From positions 54,407 to 118,406 of IMG/VR virus record IMGVR_UViG_3300042402_002055: a stretch of DNA of 64,000 bases; one strand, given 5' to 3'. This document shows, piece by piece, positions 46,434 to 54,018 of the stretch. A program made the translations under genes and the position numbers. The stretch comes from a virus. The notes below the pieces were generated by a model. It searched no databases. It worked only from the letters and a program-made list of their open reading frames with translations, and was not told the DNA's origin. The stretch's first letter is position 1. Every line of letters begins with the position of its first letter.

Positions 46434-46706
46434 ATGGGATTTTTTAGAGAATTATTTAGTGATAGCAACGACATTAATGAGAAATCAGTTGTAGGGTTTG
46501 CATCTTTCGGTTGTATGGTCTTAGCTTTGGTAGTTGACCTTGTAACTGGATATATGGGTAAACCATTATTGATTAACGAATACATCTTTAACGGATTTTT
46601 GGTAATCACTTTGGGTTCATTTGGTATCGCTTCAGTTGATAAGTTTATCAATAAGAAAGCAGAACACGATGCAGCTAAATTGGAAGCCGAATCGGAAGAA
46701 GGATAA
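46434..46706 (+). CDS. Holin-like membrane protein
   Basis: A 90-residue protein with two transmembrane helices (about 21-42 and 50-68) between a short charged N-terminus and a charged C-terminal tail. This is the class II holin topology. GSFGIASVDKF near the second helix resembles small holin-like proteins I recall from marine Bacteroidota phages. It is 9 kb from the endolysin but in the same exported/lysis region. Confidence 0.65.
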   Translation: MGFFRELFSDSNDINEKSVVGFASFGCMVLALVVDLVTGYMGKPLLINEYIFNGFLVITLGSFGIASVDKFINKKAEHDAAKLEAESEEG

Positions 46707-46713
46707 AATTTAG

Positions 46714-46740
46714 AAAGGGAGTTAAATACTCCCTTTTTTT
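46714..46740 (+). terminator. Intrinsic terminator
   Basis: AAAGGGAGT (714-722) pairs perfectly with ACTCCCTTT (728-736) around a 5-base loop and runs into seven T residues. The T tract flows directly into the next promoter-like motif. Confidence 0.93.
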
Positions 46741-46750
46741 ATATTTATAT
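46740..46750 (+). promoter_or_regulatory. Candidate late-type promoter motif TATATTTATAT
   Basis: Same motif as at 35465, 36858 and 38779, 14 bases before ATG 46765 and fused to the preceding terminator. Confidence 0.5.
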
Positions 46751-46764
46751 CAAAACATTTATGT

Positions 46765-47484
46765 ATGAAAAACTTATTGGTATTATTAAGTTTCTTTTTG
46801 TTAAGCAATGTTGCCATTGCCCAAACTGTCGGAGTAACAAAAACAGAACAATTTAAAGCATCGTTTGAAACAAAAATTGATATTAGTCAATTTATGGATT
46901 ATGACGGCCCTCAAATTCCTATTCAAATCCTAAAGGCGGGTATATCGGATGAGATGTATGAAATGTATCCTGAGTTAAAAGAAAAGAGAGTTGGATTGGG
47001 TGTTGCTAATATCTCAATGGAGTATTTGGAAAATCTTAATCGTTTCAAATTCACAGAGGACAAAACGGAAATTAAGAATAGAATGGTTAAACAATTCCAA
47101 GCATCTCAAGCTGGCATTTCCGAAAACAAATTAGATGGTAGAGGAAAGATTAGTTTAGCAGAATACTTTGTAACAATTGAATGTTATGATTACTCAGTTA
47201 GTGAAGATGAGACTATAAACTTAAAAGATGGTATCAAAGATAACATGGTGACAAGAATAGGTTTACAAGTTAGATTTACAAATGCAGAAACAGGAGTAGT
47301 ATTTGGTGCAAGTGGATTAGGAGAAGCAACTACCAATAGACAATTAACACTATTATCGGATGCATCAGTAGACCCAATTAAATTCAATCAGTCAACTATA
47401 TCAATTGCAACTAAGAAGGCATTAGATATCGCTTGTGCAAGAATTTTGGATAGAATGATTAAAAAGGGAATATTTACAAAATAG
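46765..47484 (+). CDS. CsgG-like exported protein
   Basis: A 239-residue protein with signal peptide KNLLVLLSFFLLSNVAIAQ. The middle reads YLENLNRFKFTEDKTEIKNRMVKQFQAS, then YFVTIECYDYSV and TRIGLQVRFTNAETGVV, the order seen in CsgG/HfaB-type curli-secretion proteins. No lipobox Cys at the cleavage site, unlike typical CsgG. It could form or assist an export channel in the outer membrane (inference). First gene after a strong terminator. Confidence 0.6.
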   Translation: MKNLLVLLSFFLLSNVAIAQTVGVTKTEQFKASFETKIDISQFMDYDGPQIPIQILKAGISDEMYEMYPELKEKRVGLGVANISMEYLENLNRFKFTEDKTEIKNRMVKQFQASQAGISENKLDGRGKISLAEYFVTIECYDYSVSEDETINLKDGIKDNMVTRIGLQVRFTNAETGVVFGASGLGEATTNRQLTLLSDASVDPIKFNQSTISIATKKALDIACARILDRMIKKGIFTK

Positions 47485-47491
47485 AATTATT

Positions 47492-47794
47492 ATGAGAAAG
47501 TTATTGTTAGTATTATTATTAGGATTATTTAGTTGCACACCTGTAAGATATGTGTATGTAGACCAAAAGGACTCAGTTGTAAAAAAACAAAGAGTAGTGT
47601 ATGATAACTTATATGTTCCATCACCATTCTTTTTTAATTATGGATGGGGTGTTCCTTATTACAATCCAATTATTATACAAAGACAAAGACCTATTGTAAT
47701 TCCACGTAGACCAACAGTACAACCAAATAGATGGATTAGGCCTAATACTCCACAAAGAACTTTACCACCGAGAGTACCTAGAGTAAGAAGATAA
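47492..47794 (+). CDS. Small proline/arginine-rich lipoprotein
   Basis: A 100-residue lipoprotein (lipobox LFSC, residues 12-15). The tail is rich in Pro, Arg, Tyr and Asn (RRPTVQPNRW, then PRVPRVRR) and probably unstructured. TAATG overlap with the following barrel gene. Confidence 0.7.
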   Translation: MRKLLLVLLLGLFSCTPVRYVYVDQKDSVVKKQRVVYDNLYVPSPFFFNYGWGVPYYNPIIIQRQRPIVIPRRPTVQPNRWIRPNTPQRTLPPRVPRVRR

Positions 47795-49296
47795 TGAAAA
47801 AATGGATATCAACATTACTAATAATTGTTATATCCCTAACGGCATTTAAAGCCGAAGGACAAACTTATACCCAATCATTTATAGATAAGTGCACCGGTGA
47901 AAGAAAGATTGCAACTACAACAATGATAAATGGTAGTGCAACAGTTTCTTTTTACAATGAGGTAAGAACATTTTCACCAATAGAAGTTCAAACAGGACAA
48001 TTACAAATTTGGATAAACCAAGTCTATCTTAGATATTCAACATTGGCATGTCCTACAAATGTAGTAGTTCAACAAACGGTAACCAATGCAGTAGCACAAA
48101 CGGCATCAAACGCCGCAAGTAGTGCAGCAAGTAATGCAGCATCCGCTGCAGCAAGTACGGCAGCATCTAACGCAGCAAAACCACCTACTATAAATGTACC
48201 ACCTCCACCTCCGGCAGCATCGGCACCTCCACCACCGGCACCAACGGCATCGGCACCACCTCCGGCAAGTAGTAGTTCATCGAATCCTCCACCTGCAAGT
48301 GGTGGTTCTACACAAAGTGGGGGTAGTTCTTCATCATCTTCATCACAAAATTCGGGTAGTTCTTCTTCATCATCTGGAGAGAGTTCATCATCTAGCAGTA
48401 GTTCTTCATCATCATCTGAAACAAAATCGGAGACCAAAACGGAAACAAAGAGTGAATCGAAATCAGAAAGCAAATCCGAAAGTAAAAGTGAAGAAAAGAA
48501 ATCAGAAAGTAAGAGTGAAGAAAAGAAAGAGGAAAAAAAATCTGAAGAGAAGAAGGAGGAAAAGAAAGAGGAAAAAAAGGAAGAAAAGAAAGAAGAAAAG
48601 AAGGAGGAAAAGAAAAAAGAAGAAAAGAAAAAAAGTGGTAACTTAAATCCAATGTTAGTATCATCGGATTACTCGGTTGTAGAAAGTGCAGATAGAAAGT
48701 TTGGTTCTATATTGGGATTGGGTTGGAGTAGAGCAAGTATGGCGGGAGATGAGATGTTCTCTACAAATGCAATGATATGGTCAAATTTGAAACAATTTGC
48801 ATTAGGTGGTGGTTATACTAAAATGGAATTTAATGAGGGTAAATTGGATGCCATACACTCTTACGGTGTAACTGGGGCATACTTAGACGGAAACTATATG
48901 GGTTTATTAGGATATACATGGATTAAACCACATCCTAAATATGGAACATATGGTTATAATGTTGGTATGGTAAACTTATTCTTAAAAAATGCAGACAATA
49001 AATTTGATTATTCTATCATAACATCAGCAGTTGCATTTTGGACTAAACCTTATCAGTATTCAAAGAAACTTACAATATCACCACAGATATTCGTAATGTC
49101 ATCTCCTTTATCTTATAATTCAACAACGGGTGGAACAACGGTAAATAGACATGCAGGATTCTTAATGGGTTCATCTTTTGACTATAAATTGAGTAAAAGA
49201 TTTGGATTTAGTTTTAACTACAAATTTAATGGTTCTACACAACCAGGAACACCACTATTACATATGTTTTTAGTAGGTAGTAGAATGATGTTATAA
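47794..49296 (+). CDS. Outer-membrane protein with long low-complexity linker
   Basis: A 500-residue protein with four parts: signal peptide (1-22), a short cysteine-bearing domain (to 90), a low-complexity region (about 95-285) and a C-terminal beta-barrel-like domain (290-500). The low-complexity part runs Ala/Ser, then Pro, then poly-Ser, then Lys/Glu/Ser. The barrel end (LTISPQIFVMSSPL, YKLSKRFGFSFNYKF) matches the 43737 protein. The linker could span the periplasm and peptidoglycan or project outward. Repeats of AASNAAS and KKEEKKEE imply slippage-prone DNA. Confidence 0.78.
   Translation: MKKWISTLLIIVISLTAFKAEGQTYTQSFIDKCTGERKIATTTMINGSATVSFYNEVRTFSPIEVQTGQLQIWINQVYLRYSTLACPTNVVVQQTVTNAVAQTASNAASSAASNAASAAASTAASNAAKPPTINVPPPPPAASAPPPPAPTASAPPPASSSSSNPPPASGGSTQSGGSSSSSSSQNSGSSSSSSGESSSSSSSSSSSSETKSETKTETKSESKSESKSESKSEEKKSESKSEEKKEEKKSEEKKEEKKEEKKEEKKEEKKEEKKKEEKKKSGNLNPMLVSSDYSVVESADRKFGSILGLGWSRASMAGDEMFSTNAMIWSNLKQFALGGGYTKMEFNEGKLDAIHSYGVTGAYLDGNYMGLLGYTWIKPHPKYGTYGYNVGMVNLFLKNADNKFDYSIITSAVAFWTKPYQYSKKLTISPQIFVMSSPLSYNSTTGGTTVNRHAGFLMGSSFDYKLSKRFGFSFNYKFNGSTQPGTPLLHMFLVGSRMML
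48080..48635 (+). repeat. Low-complexity coding repeat region
   Basis: Codes successively for an Ala/Ser/Asn block, poly-Pro runs, Ser runs of up to about twelve and a Lys/Glu block built from AAAGA(G/A)GAA-type units. Likely to vary in length by replication slippage. Confidence 0.8.
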
Positions 49297-49307
49297 TTGA
49301 AAAATGT

Positions 49308-49316
49308 TATATTTAT
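49308..49316 (+). promoter_or_regulatory. Candidate late-type promoter motif
   Basis: TATATTTAT 17 bases before ATG 49333, a shorter match to the late-type motif. Confidence 0.35.
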
Positions 49317-49332
49317 CCTAAAGTAAAATAGG

Positions 49333-49968
49333 ATGAAAAAAGTATTATTGTTAGTTACACTATTGGTTATTAGTGTTACATTATTTGCACAAGATGTTGT
49401 AGTATTGAAACATACAAATTACACATCACACTTCAGTAAATCAAAGAAATATCCAGTAATGGTAGAGTGGTGGGAAACTAAAGCAAAAGTAGGTTGCCCA
49501 ACTCCACTACCTCGTAAAGACAATTTCAAACCAGACCCATTGTTACCAGTTGAAACTAATATTGGAAATGACTATGTTGGTAGTGGTTTGGATAGAGGAC
49601 ATTTGATGCCAGCAAAATCAAATCAATGTCAAACTCAAGCAGTGCAAGATGAGTGTTTCTATTATTCTAATATGGCTGCACAAACACATAGATTGAATGC
49701 AGGAGATTGGAAATCATTGGAAACTTTGACAAGAGAAATTGCAGTTAAACAAGACTCAGTTCATATATGGGCAGGAAATGTTGGTGAGATTAGAAGAATA
49801 GGTAAAGTAGCAGTTCCAAAACAATGTTGGAAAGTTGTTTACACCAAAAAATCAAATGAATGGATGGCTTTCTTATTTGAAAATGACCAATCTAATCCAG
49901 ACGGAATCAATAATAACAAAGTAGACTTATCAGACATAGAAAAATTAACAGGCCTAAAATTTAAATAA
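49333..49968 (+). CDS. Exported DNA/RNA non-specific endonuclease (NucA-type)
   Basis: A 211-residue nuclease with signal peptide KKVLLLVTLLVISVTLFAQ. The catalytic beta-beta-alpha-metal motif is LDRGHLMPA near residue 92, with the metal-binding Asn region CFYYSNMAAQTHRLNAGDW near 113-131. Belongs to the Endonuclease_NS family. Being exported, it would act in the periplasm or outside the cell, for example on competing phage DNA or extracellular DNA. Confidence 0.9.
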   Translation: MKKVLLLVTLLVISVTLFAQDVVVLKHTNYTSHFSKSKKYPVMVEWWETKAKVGCPTPLPRKDNFKPDPLLPVETNIGNDYVGSGLDRGHLMPAKSNQCQTQAVQDECFYYSNMAAQTHRLNAGDWKSLETLTREIAVKQDSVHIWAGNVGEIRRIGKVAVPKQCWKVVYTKKSNEWMAFLFENDQSNPDGINNNKVDLSDIEKLTGLKFK

Positions 49969-49970
49969 AG

Positions 49971-50411
49971 ATGTTCGTACCAAACCACTTACACCTATTA
50001 GTAAAAGGATATATTAAAACTCCACCAAAAACAGAAAAAGTGTTAAACATATGGTTTACACAGTTAGTACAAAATGTAGGAATGAAAGTGGTTGCAGGGC
50101 CCACATCGGTATATGTCAATGAACCTGGAAATGAAGGATTGACCGGTACTGTTACACTTGCAACATCACATGCATCAATTCATATTTGGGATAACATAAA
50201 TCCTGCTATGTTTCAATTTGACTTATATAGTTGTTCAAACTTTACACCACAACAGGTTTTAAACCACATTGACGATTGGTTTGGTTTACAAGAAGCACAT
50301 TGGCAATTCATTGATAGAAATGGTATTGAGTTTTACACATTAGATAGTGGAAATTTCAAAAAAGGATTGAGTTCTAAATTTGTAGATGTATTTAAAAAGA
50401 AAAAATTCTAA
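49971..50411 (+). CDS. S-adenosylmethionine decarboxylase-like (SpeD)
   Basis: A 146-residue protein with LATSHASIHIWDN near residue 63 and FQFDLYSCSNFTPQQVLNHI near 81, matching the (E)SHxSIHTWPE and D(I/L)xSCG blocks of prokaryotic SpeD proenzymes. The Ser that becomes the pyruvoyl group is present, but the residue before it is Thr rather than Glu. It would supply decarboxylated AdoMet for spermidine. Polyamines compact phage DNA, and speD occurs in several marine phages. TAATG overlap downstream. Confidence 0.78.
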   Translation: MFVPNHLHLLVKGYIKTPPKTEKVLNIWFTQLVQNVGMKVVAGPTSVYVNEPGNEGLTGTVTLATSHASIHIWDNINPAMFQFDLYSCSNFTPQQVLNHIDDWFGLQEAHWQFIDRNGIEFYTLDSGNFKKGLSSKFVDVFKKKKF

Positions 50412-51070
50412 TGAGTTATTTGGTTGCCAATATACCACCAATTGAAGTTTTAGTAGATAAGAAATTTTTATACGATTTTCAAAAAGATTACAAGGGTAAT
50501 TATTTGGGTGATGGTGAGTGGGAAAAAGGACATTGGGTAAGTGTTAAATCAATTGCAAATCGTGCATTACTATTTGAAACTTATATTGATACATTTGGAG
50601 CAGTATATGACAAACTACCTATACATGCATTCCGTTGGAGACCATTAGAAACGACAGATAAGACCTTTCCTTTGGACTTCTTACAACTTTGGGATTGTCT
50701 ATCATACAATATATCAGTCATAGAAAAGAGGGTATTAAGGGGTGTTAAGACCTATACTACAATGAAAGACCAAACGGTTGTTGAGGGTGATTATCTTTTT
50801 ACAATTGATACGGCTCATTCTGACCCAAATGAAATAGATTGTGGATGGAGTGAAACACCAAACGAACATAAATGTTATAATATATCTAAATTGGAAAATG
50901 GACAAATATGTGCACAACCAAATAATAGAACTAGATTTTACCAACCAAGTAGAACCAATGATATTACACAATCACCTTATTTTAGATATTCTACAAAAAT
51001 ATGGTCATGTGAAGATTTTGGAAAGTGGAGACCATCCGATACAAATTGGGACTATACGGAAACTAAATAA
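50411..51070 (+). CDS. Conserved hypothetical phage protein
   Basis: A 219-residue protein opening SYLVANIPPIEVLVDKKFL with YDKLPIHAFRWRPLE and LQLWDCLSYNISVIEK later. I recall near-identical landmarks in proteins of marine T4-like phages, always unannotated. Cytosolic, no known motif. Probably a conserved structural or host-takeover protein. Confidence 0.78.
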   Translation: MSYLVANIPPIEVLVDKKFLYDFQKDYKGNYLGDGEWEKGHWVSVKSIANRALLFETYIDTFGAVYDKLPIHAFRWRPLETTDKTFPLDFLQLWDCLSYNISVIEKRVLRGVKTYTTMKDQTVVEGDYLFTIDTAHSDPNEIDCGWSETPNEHKCYNISKLENGQICAQPNNRTRFYQPSRTNDITQSPYFRYSTKIWSCEDFGKWRPSDTNWDYTETK

Positions 51071-51078
51071 TATTTAAT

Positions 51079-51408
51079 ATGGGAAATTTAACTAAAAAAT
51101 ATTATATGGATGTAATTCAATATTACAGGCCTGATTATAGAGAAAGAATTTTAAATGGTGAATATCCAATGCATCTTGTAAAAGGTAATGGATATGAAAT
51201 ACAATGGGTTAATGAATCGGAAATAACGGAGTATTCAATATTTAATTGTCCTGATGAACATTTTTTTGAAAGAAAAAGTGGTCAATACTTTGGATGGCCT
51301 ATTACTTGGCACCCAAATGTTTCACATAATATACCTACAAAACCAGATTATGGTAGACCAAAAGAAGTGGAATCACCTATTCCTGATTGGTCAAATTGGA
51401 AAGGTTAA
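51079..51408 (+). CDS. Hypothetical protein
   Basis: A 109-residue protein rich in Tyr, Trp and Pro (YYRPDYRERILNGEYPMHLV, WPITWHPNVSHNIPTKPDYG). Not recognised. No signal peptide. Confidence 0.65.
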   Translation: MGNLTKKYYMDVIQYYRPDYRERILNGEYPMHLVKGNGYEIQWVNESEITEYSIFNCPDEHFFERKSGQYFGWPITWHPNVSHNIPTKPDYGRPKEVESPIPDWSNWKG

Positions 51409-51417
51409 TAATAAAAA

Positions 51418-52119
51418 ATGATAGATACACCCACTTTACAATTTTTTGGTTGTTCATTTACTAGTTTAGAAACTAGTGATACTGGATATGTAGTTAATAA
51501 TTTTAAAAGTATTGTTTCTGAAAAATTACAATATTCATTTATAAACCACTCTAATACTGGATATTCAAATGAAAAAATAATAGATGATGTTTATAACTTT
51601 TGTAATAACAATTTAACTCAAAATAACATATATGTAATTCAATTTAGTTTTAATGATAGATTTGGTATGTATTCCGATTTAGTAGATAAATTTATTTCAA
51701 TGTGCAAAAGAAAAAATCCGGATGATTATACCGAATCAATATTTATTAATTTTTATAACGATTGGTTAAAATATTTTTATTCAAGAAAGGGTAGAATACG
51801 AGAATTTAGAAAACAAATAGATTTTCTTTGTGCATGGTTAAGGTCAAACAATGTAAAATTTGTTTGTTTTGGGATGGATGAGGATATGGATGCAGAATAT
51901 TATACAGATGTATTTTATGAAAGAAATAATTTTATAAAATTTGAAAATACATATTCTTTATATGACCATATGTGTTTGAATAAATTAAGAATATCAGACA
52001 TTCCAGAATACCAAAAAGAAGGCCTTGTATTGGATTTTCACTTAAACAACGATGGACACATTTATATATCTAATAAAATTATAGAAAAAATAATACATTA
52101 CAATTTTTTATCTATATAG
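51418..52119 (+). CDS. SGNH/GDSL hydrolase-like protein 6
   Basis: A 233-residue SGNH-type protein: block I FFGCSFTSLE near residue 8, block II/III SNTGYSNEKII near 42 and C-terminal VLDFHLNNDGHIYI near 205. It is the last gene before the RNA island. Shares with the others a phenylalanine or tyrosine after the nucleophile Ser. Confidence 0.6.
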   Translation: MIDTPTLQFFGCSFTSLETSDTGYVVNNFKSIVSEKLQYSFINHSNTGYSNEKIIDDVYNFCNNNLTQNNIYVIQFSFNDRFGMYSDLVDKFISMCKRKNPDDYTESIFINFYNDWLKYFYSRKGRIREFRKQIDFLCAWLRSNNVKFVCFGMDEDMDAEYYTDVFYERNNFIKFENTYSLYDHMCLNKLRISDIPEYQKEGLVLDFHLNNDGHIYISNKIIEKIIHYNFLSI

Positions 52120-52132
52120 ATACTTATAATAC

Positions 52133-52159
52133 ATAACTCATTGATAATCAATAAGTTAT
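52133..52159. repeat. 27-bp dyad, operator- or terminator-like
   Basis: ATAACTCATTGAT (133-145), one central base, then ATCAATAAGTTAT (147-159): 13-base arms with a single mismatch. A 20-base core (52132-52151) recurs exactly at 63333-63352 and in variant form at 63382-63401. It lacks a T tract, so a protein-binding operator is as likely as a terminator. Confidence 0.7.
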
Positions 52160-52177
52160 AAAATACTTTGAAAAATA

Positions 52178-52209
52178 TTTGGAAATACCAAATATTTGTC
52201 CTATCTTTA
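52178..52209 (+). promoter_or_regulatory. Promoter of the tmRNA gene
   Basis: TTTGGAAA at 52178 and TATCTTTA at 52202, offset 24. Start of transcription would fall near 52214, about 15 bases before the mature tmRNA end. Confidence 0.75.
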
Positions 52210-52229
52210 GGTCTGTTCATTGAAATATT

Positions 52230-52615
52230 GGGGATGCTTTGGAATTGATTGCAATGCAAATAGTAGTACCACACGTAGAGGTAAGTGATAGAAACTCTTT
52301 AAAACTGCACAAAACAATAACTGACGAAAAGTCAACTATGACTTACAACGACTTAATGGCGTTTGTAGGTATGGATTACGCTGTAGCAGCCTAACCAATC
52401 CCGTACACATCATGGGACTTTAAATAGAATGTGAAATACGGGCCACAGGTCGGAGCCCATTTAAAATAATTTCGAGACCAGGTTCTTTGGAAGTTTGTTT
52501 CCCACACACATCAAACTTTATATTTTGTCAATTAAGAAAAATTGAATAAACGTGTGAAATGCTGGTATTATTAGTTCTTTGTAAGACACGGGTTCGATTC
52601 CCGTCATCTCCACCA
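52230..52615 (+). ncRNA. ssrA: Transfer-messenger RNA (tmRNA)
   Basis: A 386-nt RNA. The acceptor stem GGGGATG (230-236) pairs with CATCTCC (605-611) and includes the G3-U70 wobble that marks alanine charging. The T arm is 588-604 with loop TTCGATT, and CCA is encoded (613-615). An internal reading frame ends GATTACGCTGTAGCAGCC then TAA at 392-394. If the resume codon is GCG at 359 (preceded by TAATG, with A at -4) the tag is AFVGMDYAVAA; an ATG at 371 is the alternative. It rescues stalled ribosomes and tags products for degradation. The tag end YAVAA differs from the usual YALAA. Confidence 0.95.
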
Positions 52616-52625
52616 AAAAAATATA

Positions 52626-52657
52626 TTTGGTAATTTGAAAAAGTTATCGTATATTAC
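52626..52657 (+). promoter_or_regulatory. Phage promoter of first tRNA
   Basis: TTTGGTAA at 52626 and TCGTATATTA with TATATTA at 52650, offset 24. The tRNA begins at 52667. Confidence 0.85.
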
Positions 52658-52666
52658 ATTTAATAT

Positions 52667-52738
52667 CGCGGGATAGAGCAGAGGTAGCTCACGTGGCTCA
52701 TAACCACAAGGTCGGAGGTTCGAATCCTTCTCCCGCAA
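52667..52738 (+). tRNA. tRNA-Met (CAT), initiator-like
   Basis: Complete cloverleaf, CCA not encoded. Acceptor CGCGGGA against TCCCGCA leaves a C1-A72 mismatch, the hallmark of initiator tRNA. The anticodon stem has GTGG/CCAC rather than the full three G-C pairs, so the initiator call is likely but not certain. Confidence 0.85.
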
Positions 52739-52740
52739 CA

Positions 52741-52830
52741 AACTTGGAGCACGAGGAACTAACATAAACGGAGTGCTTAACCCATAAGTTGATTAAATTC
52801 AATTATAAGGTTTCCAGTGAGTTAGTTTAA
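52741..52830 (+). ncRNA. Small structured RNA A
   Basis: ORF-free stretch after tRNA-Met with nested stems AACTT (741-745)/AAGTT (786-790) and AGCAC (748-752)/GTGCT (773-777). A loop segment AACTAAC (757-763) is complementary to GTTAGTT (821-827), which would make a pseudoknot. A further hairpin AGTTGA/TCAATT (787-804) competes. Class unknown. Confidence 0.45.
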
Positions 52831-52837
52831 AAAAAGA

Positions 52838-52869
52838 TTTGGTAGTTTGAAAAAATTATCGTATCTTAC
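52838..52869 (+). promoter_or_regulatory. Phage promoter of structured RNA B
   Basis: TTTGGTAG at 52838 and TCGTATCTTA with TATCTTA at 52862, offset 24. Confidence 0.82.
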
Positions 52870-52873
52870 ATTT

Positions 52874-52957
52874 AAGATGATTGGTTGAAGCCATCAAATA
52901 ATAAAACCGATTGAGTGACCTGTCCAACAGGGAAGAAAGCCGGACACTAATTATCTT
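52874..52957 (+). ncRNA. Small structured RNA B (three-way junction)
   Basis: An 84-nt element starting right at the predicted transcription start. Closing stem AAGATG (874-879)/TATCTT-type end (952-957), P2 ATTGGTT (880-886)/AACCGAT (905-911) with one G-U, P3 TGTCC (921-925)/GGACA (942-946), alternative hairpin CCTGT/ACAGG (919-931). No coding capacity. Not a class I recognise. Confidence 0.6.
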
Positions 52958-52976
52958 AAAAAAAGTTTTAAATAAA

Positions 52977-53008
52977 TTTGGTAGAATAAAAAATTATTCG
53001 TATATTTA
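52977..53008 (+). promoter_or_regulatory. Promoter of the giant structured RNA
   Basis: TTTGGTAG at 52977 and TCGTATATTTA with TATATTT at 53001, offset 24. Next terminator in this direction is at 54470. Confidence 0.83.
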
Positions 53009-53922
53009 TTAAAACGACAATAGTTCTTTAAAAGATTAAAATATTTTACATAGTGAGTTCGTCTCACATAGTAAACAACCGCCGCCTATGGTGGTTAAAT
53101 AAACTACGAAAGTAGGATAAAGTGGGTGTATTAAGTGATACATCTGCGGCTACTCTCCCCGTAAGGAGAGATTAGCTTGAGTAGGCAAGTGGGATATTAT
53201 TTGAGCTTTGTACGAAAGGGTAACACTATATCGGAAGAGTTTGAATAGTTGGGGTAGTATAGATACTCCGACTGAGTTGGGAACAACAATAAGAATAACC
53301 CATAGAATATCAGTAAGAAGTGTAGACTTAATCCCTCTACATCATTGCGGTATTCAGTTTCAAAGTTATCTTAACATCAAGCCATCCGAAAGGACGCAAG
53401 ATAAGATAGTGTACAAGTGGTGTTGTTACCATCCTTATATAGAGTTTACCAAAACCTATATTTGAAGATGACTTAAAAAACGGCAGTAGGGATATTGCAT
53501 CGGGTAGTTTAGTATTCTCTCGTTCAAAAGATGAGGGAGCTAGTGGTAAACCACTACCTGAATGATTCTATAAACTAAAACTCAATTTTTACTAAGGTGT
53601 AAAAACTACAATTTAAAAATTAAGCATGAGTGTTTACCAGTTGCAGATGAAAGGTGTGTACATAGTTAAGAGATGTTCTTAGCCACGATACCTCCGCAAG
53701 AGGTCTGTGATTCTATCGAAAGGTTTCTAATTCCGCAAGAACTAATCAGGCTGCGAGGCTTGAAGAAAATAATTAAGTAGAGAGTAATCGGCAACTTAAA
53801 GACTGATAGTCTTAAATCATCCACATTGAATTGGTACTACTCAAAAGGTAGTGGAAACGGAAGGAAACAAATAATCTTTCTAAAGTCGGTTCACCAAATA
53901 GAGTATTCTCATCTATTTATAA

Positions 53923-54018
53923 GCGGAGTTGGTGTAATGGTTCCACACGGGTTTACCCGCGGGATAGCACACTTACCGATCCAGGTGAGAGGATGTAGTT
54001 CGATTCTATGGCCCCGCT
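53923..54018 (+). ncRNA. tRNA-like domain with D-loop insertion
   Basis: Acceptor GCGGAGT/GCCCCGC (one A-C mismatch), T arm with loop TTCGATT (53999-54005) and D-stem GTG/CAC are tRNA-like. Between the D-loop and CAC (968-970) lies an extra segment holding the hairpin CGGG-TTTA-CCCG (948-959). The arm in the anticodon position, CTTACC-GATCCA-GGTGAG, has a 6-base loop, so no isotype can be read. A T3-end CCA is not encoded. Probably a structural domain of the giant RNA. Confidence 0.55.

Noticed and set aside
48194-48646. A 150-residue His/Arg/Lys-rich frame on the + strand, and matching frames on the - strand (48069-48473, 48392-48664)
   Set aside because: They are shadows of the low-complexity repeats in the 47794 gene; composition simply reflects shifted repeat codons.
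35465-49316. T4 late promoter consensus TATAAATA on the + strand
   Set aside because: The recurring motif is TATATTTATAT, whose reverse complement partly resembles TATAAATA, but all genes are on the + strand, so a direct T4 match is not claimed.
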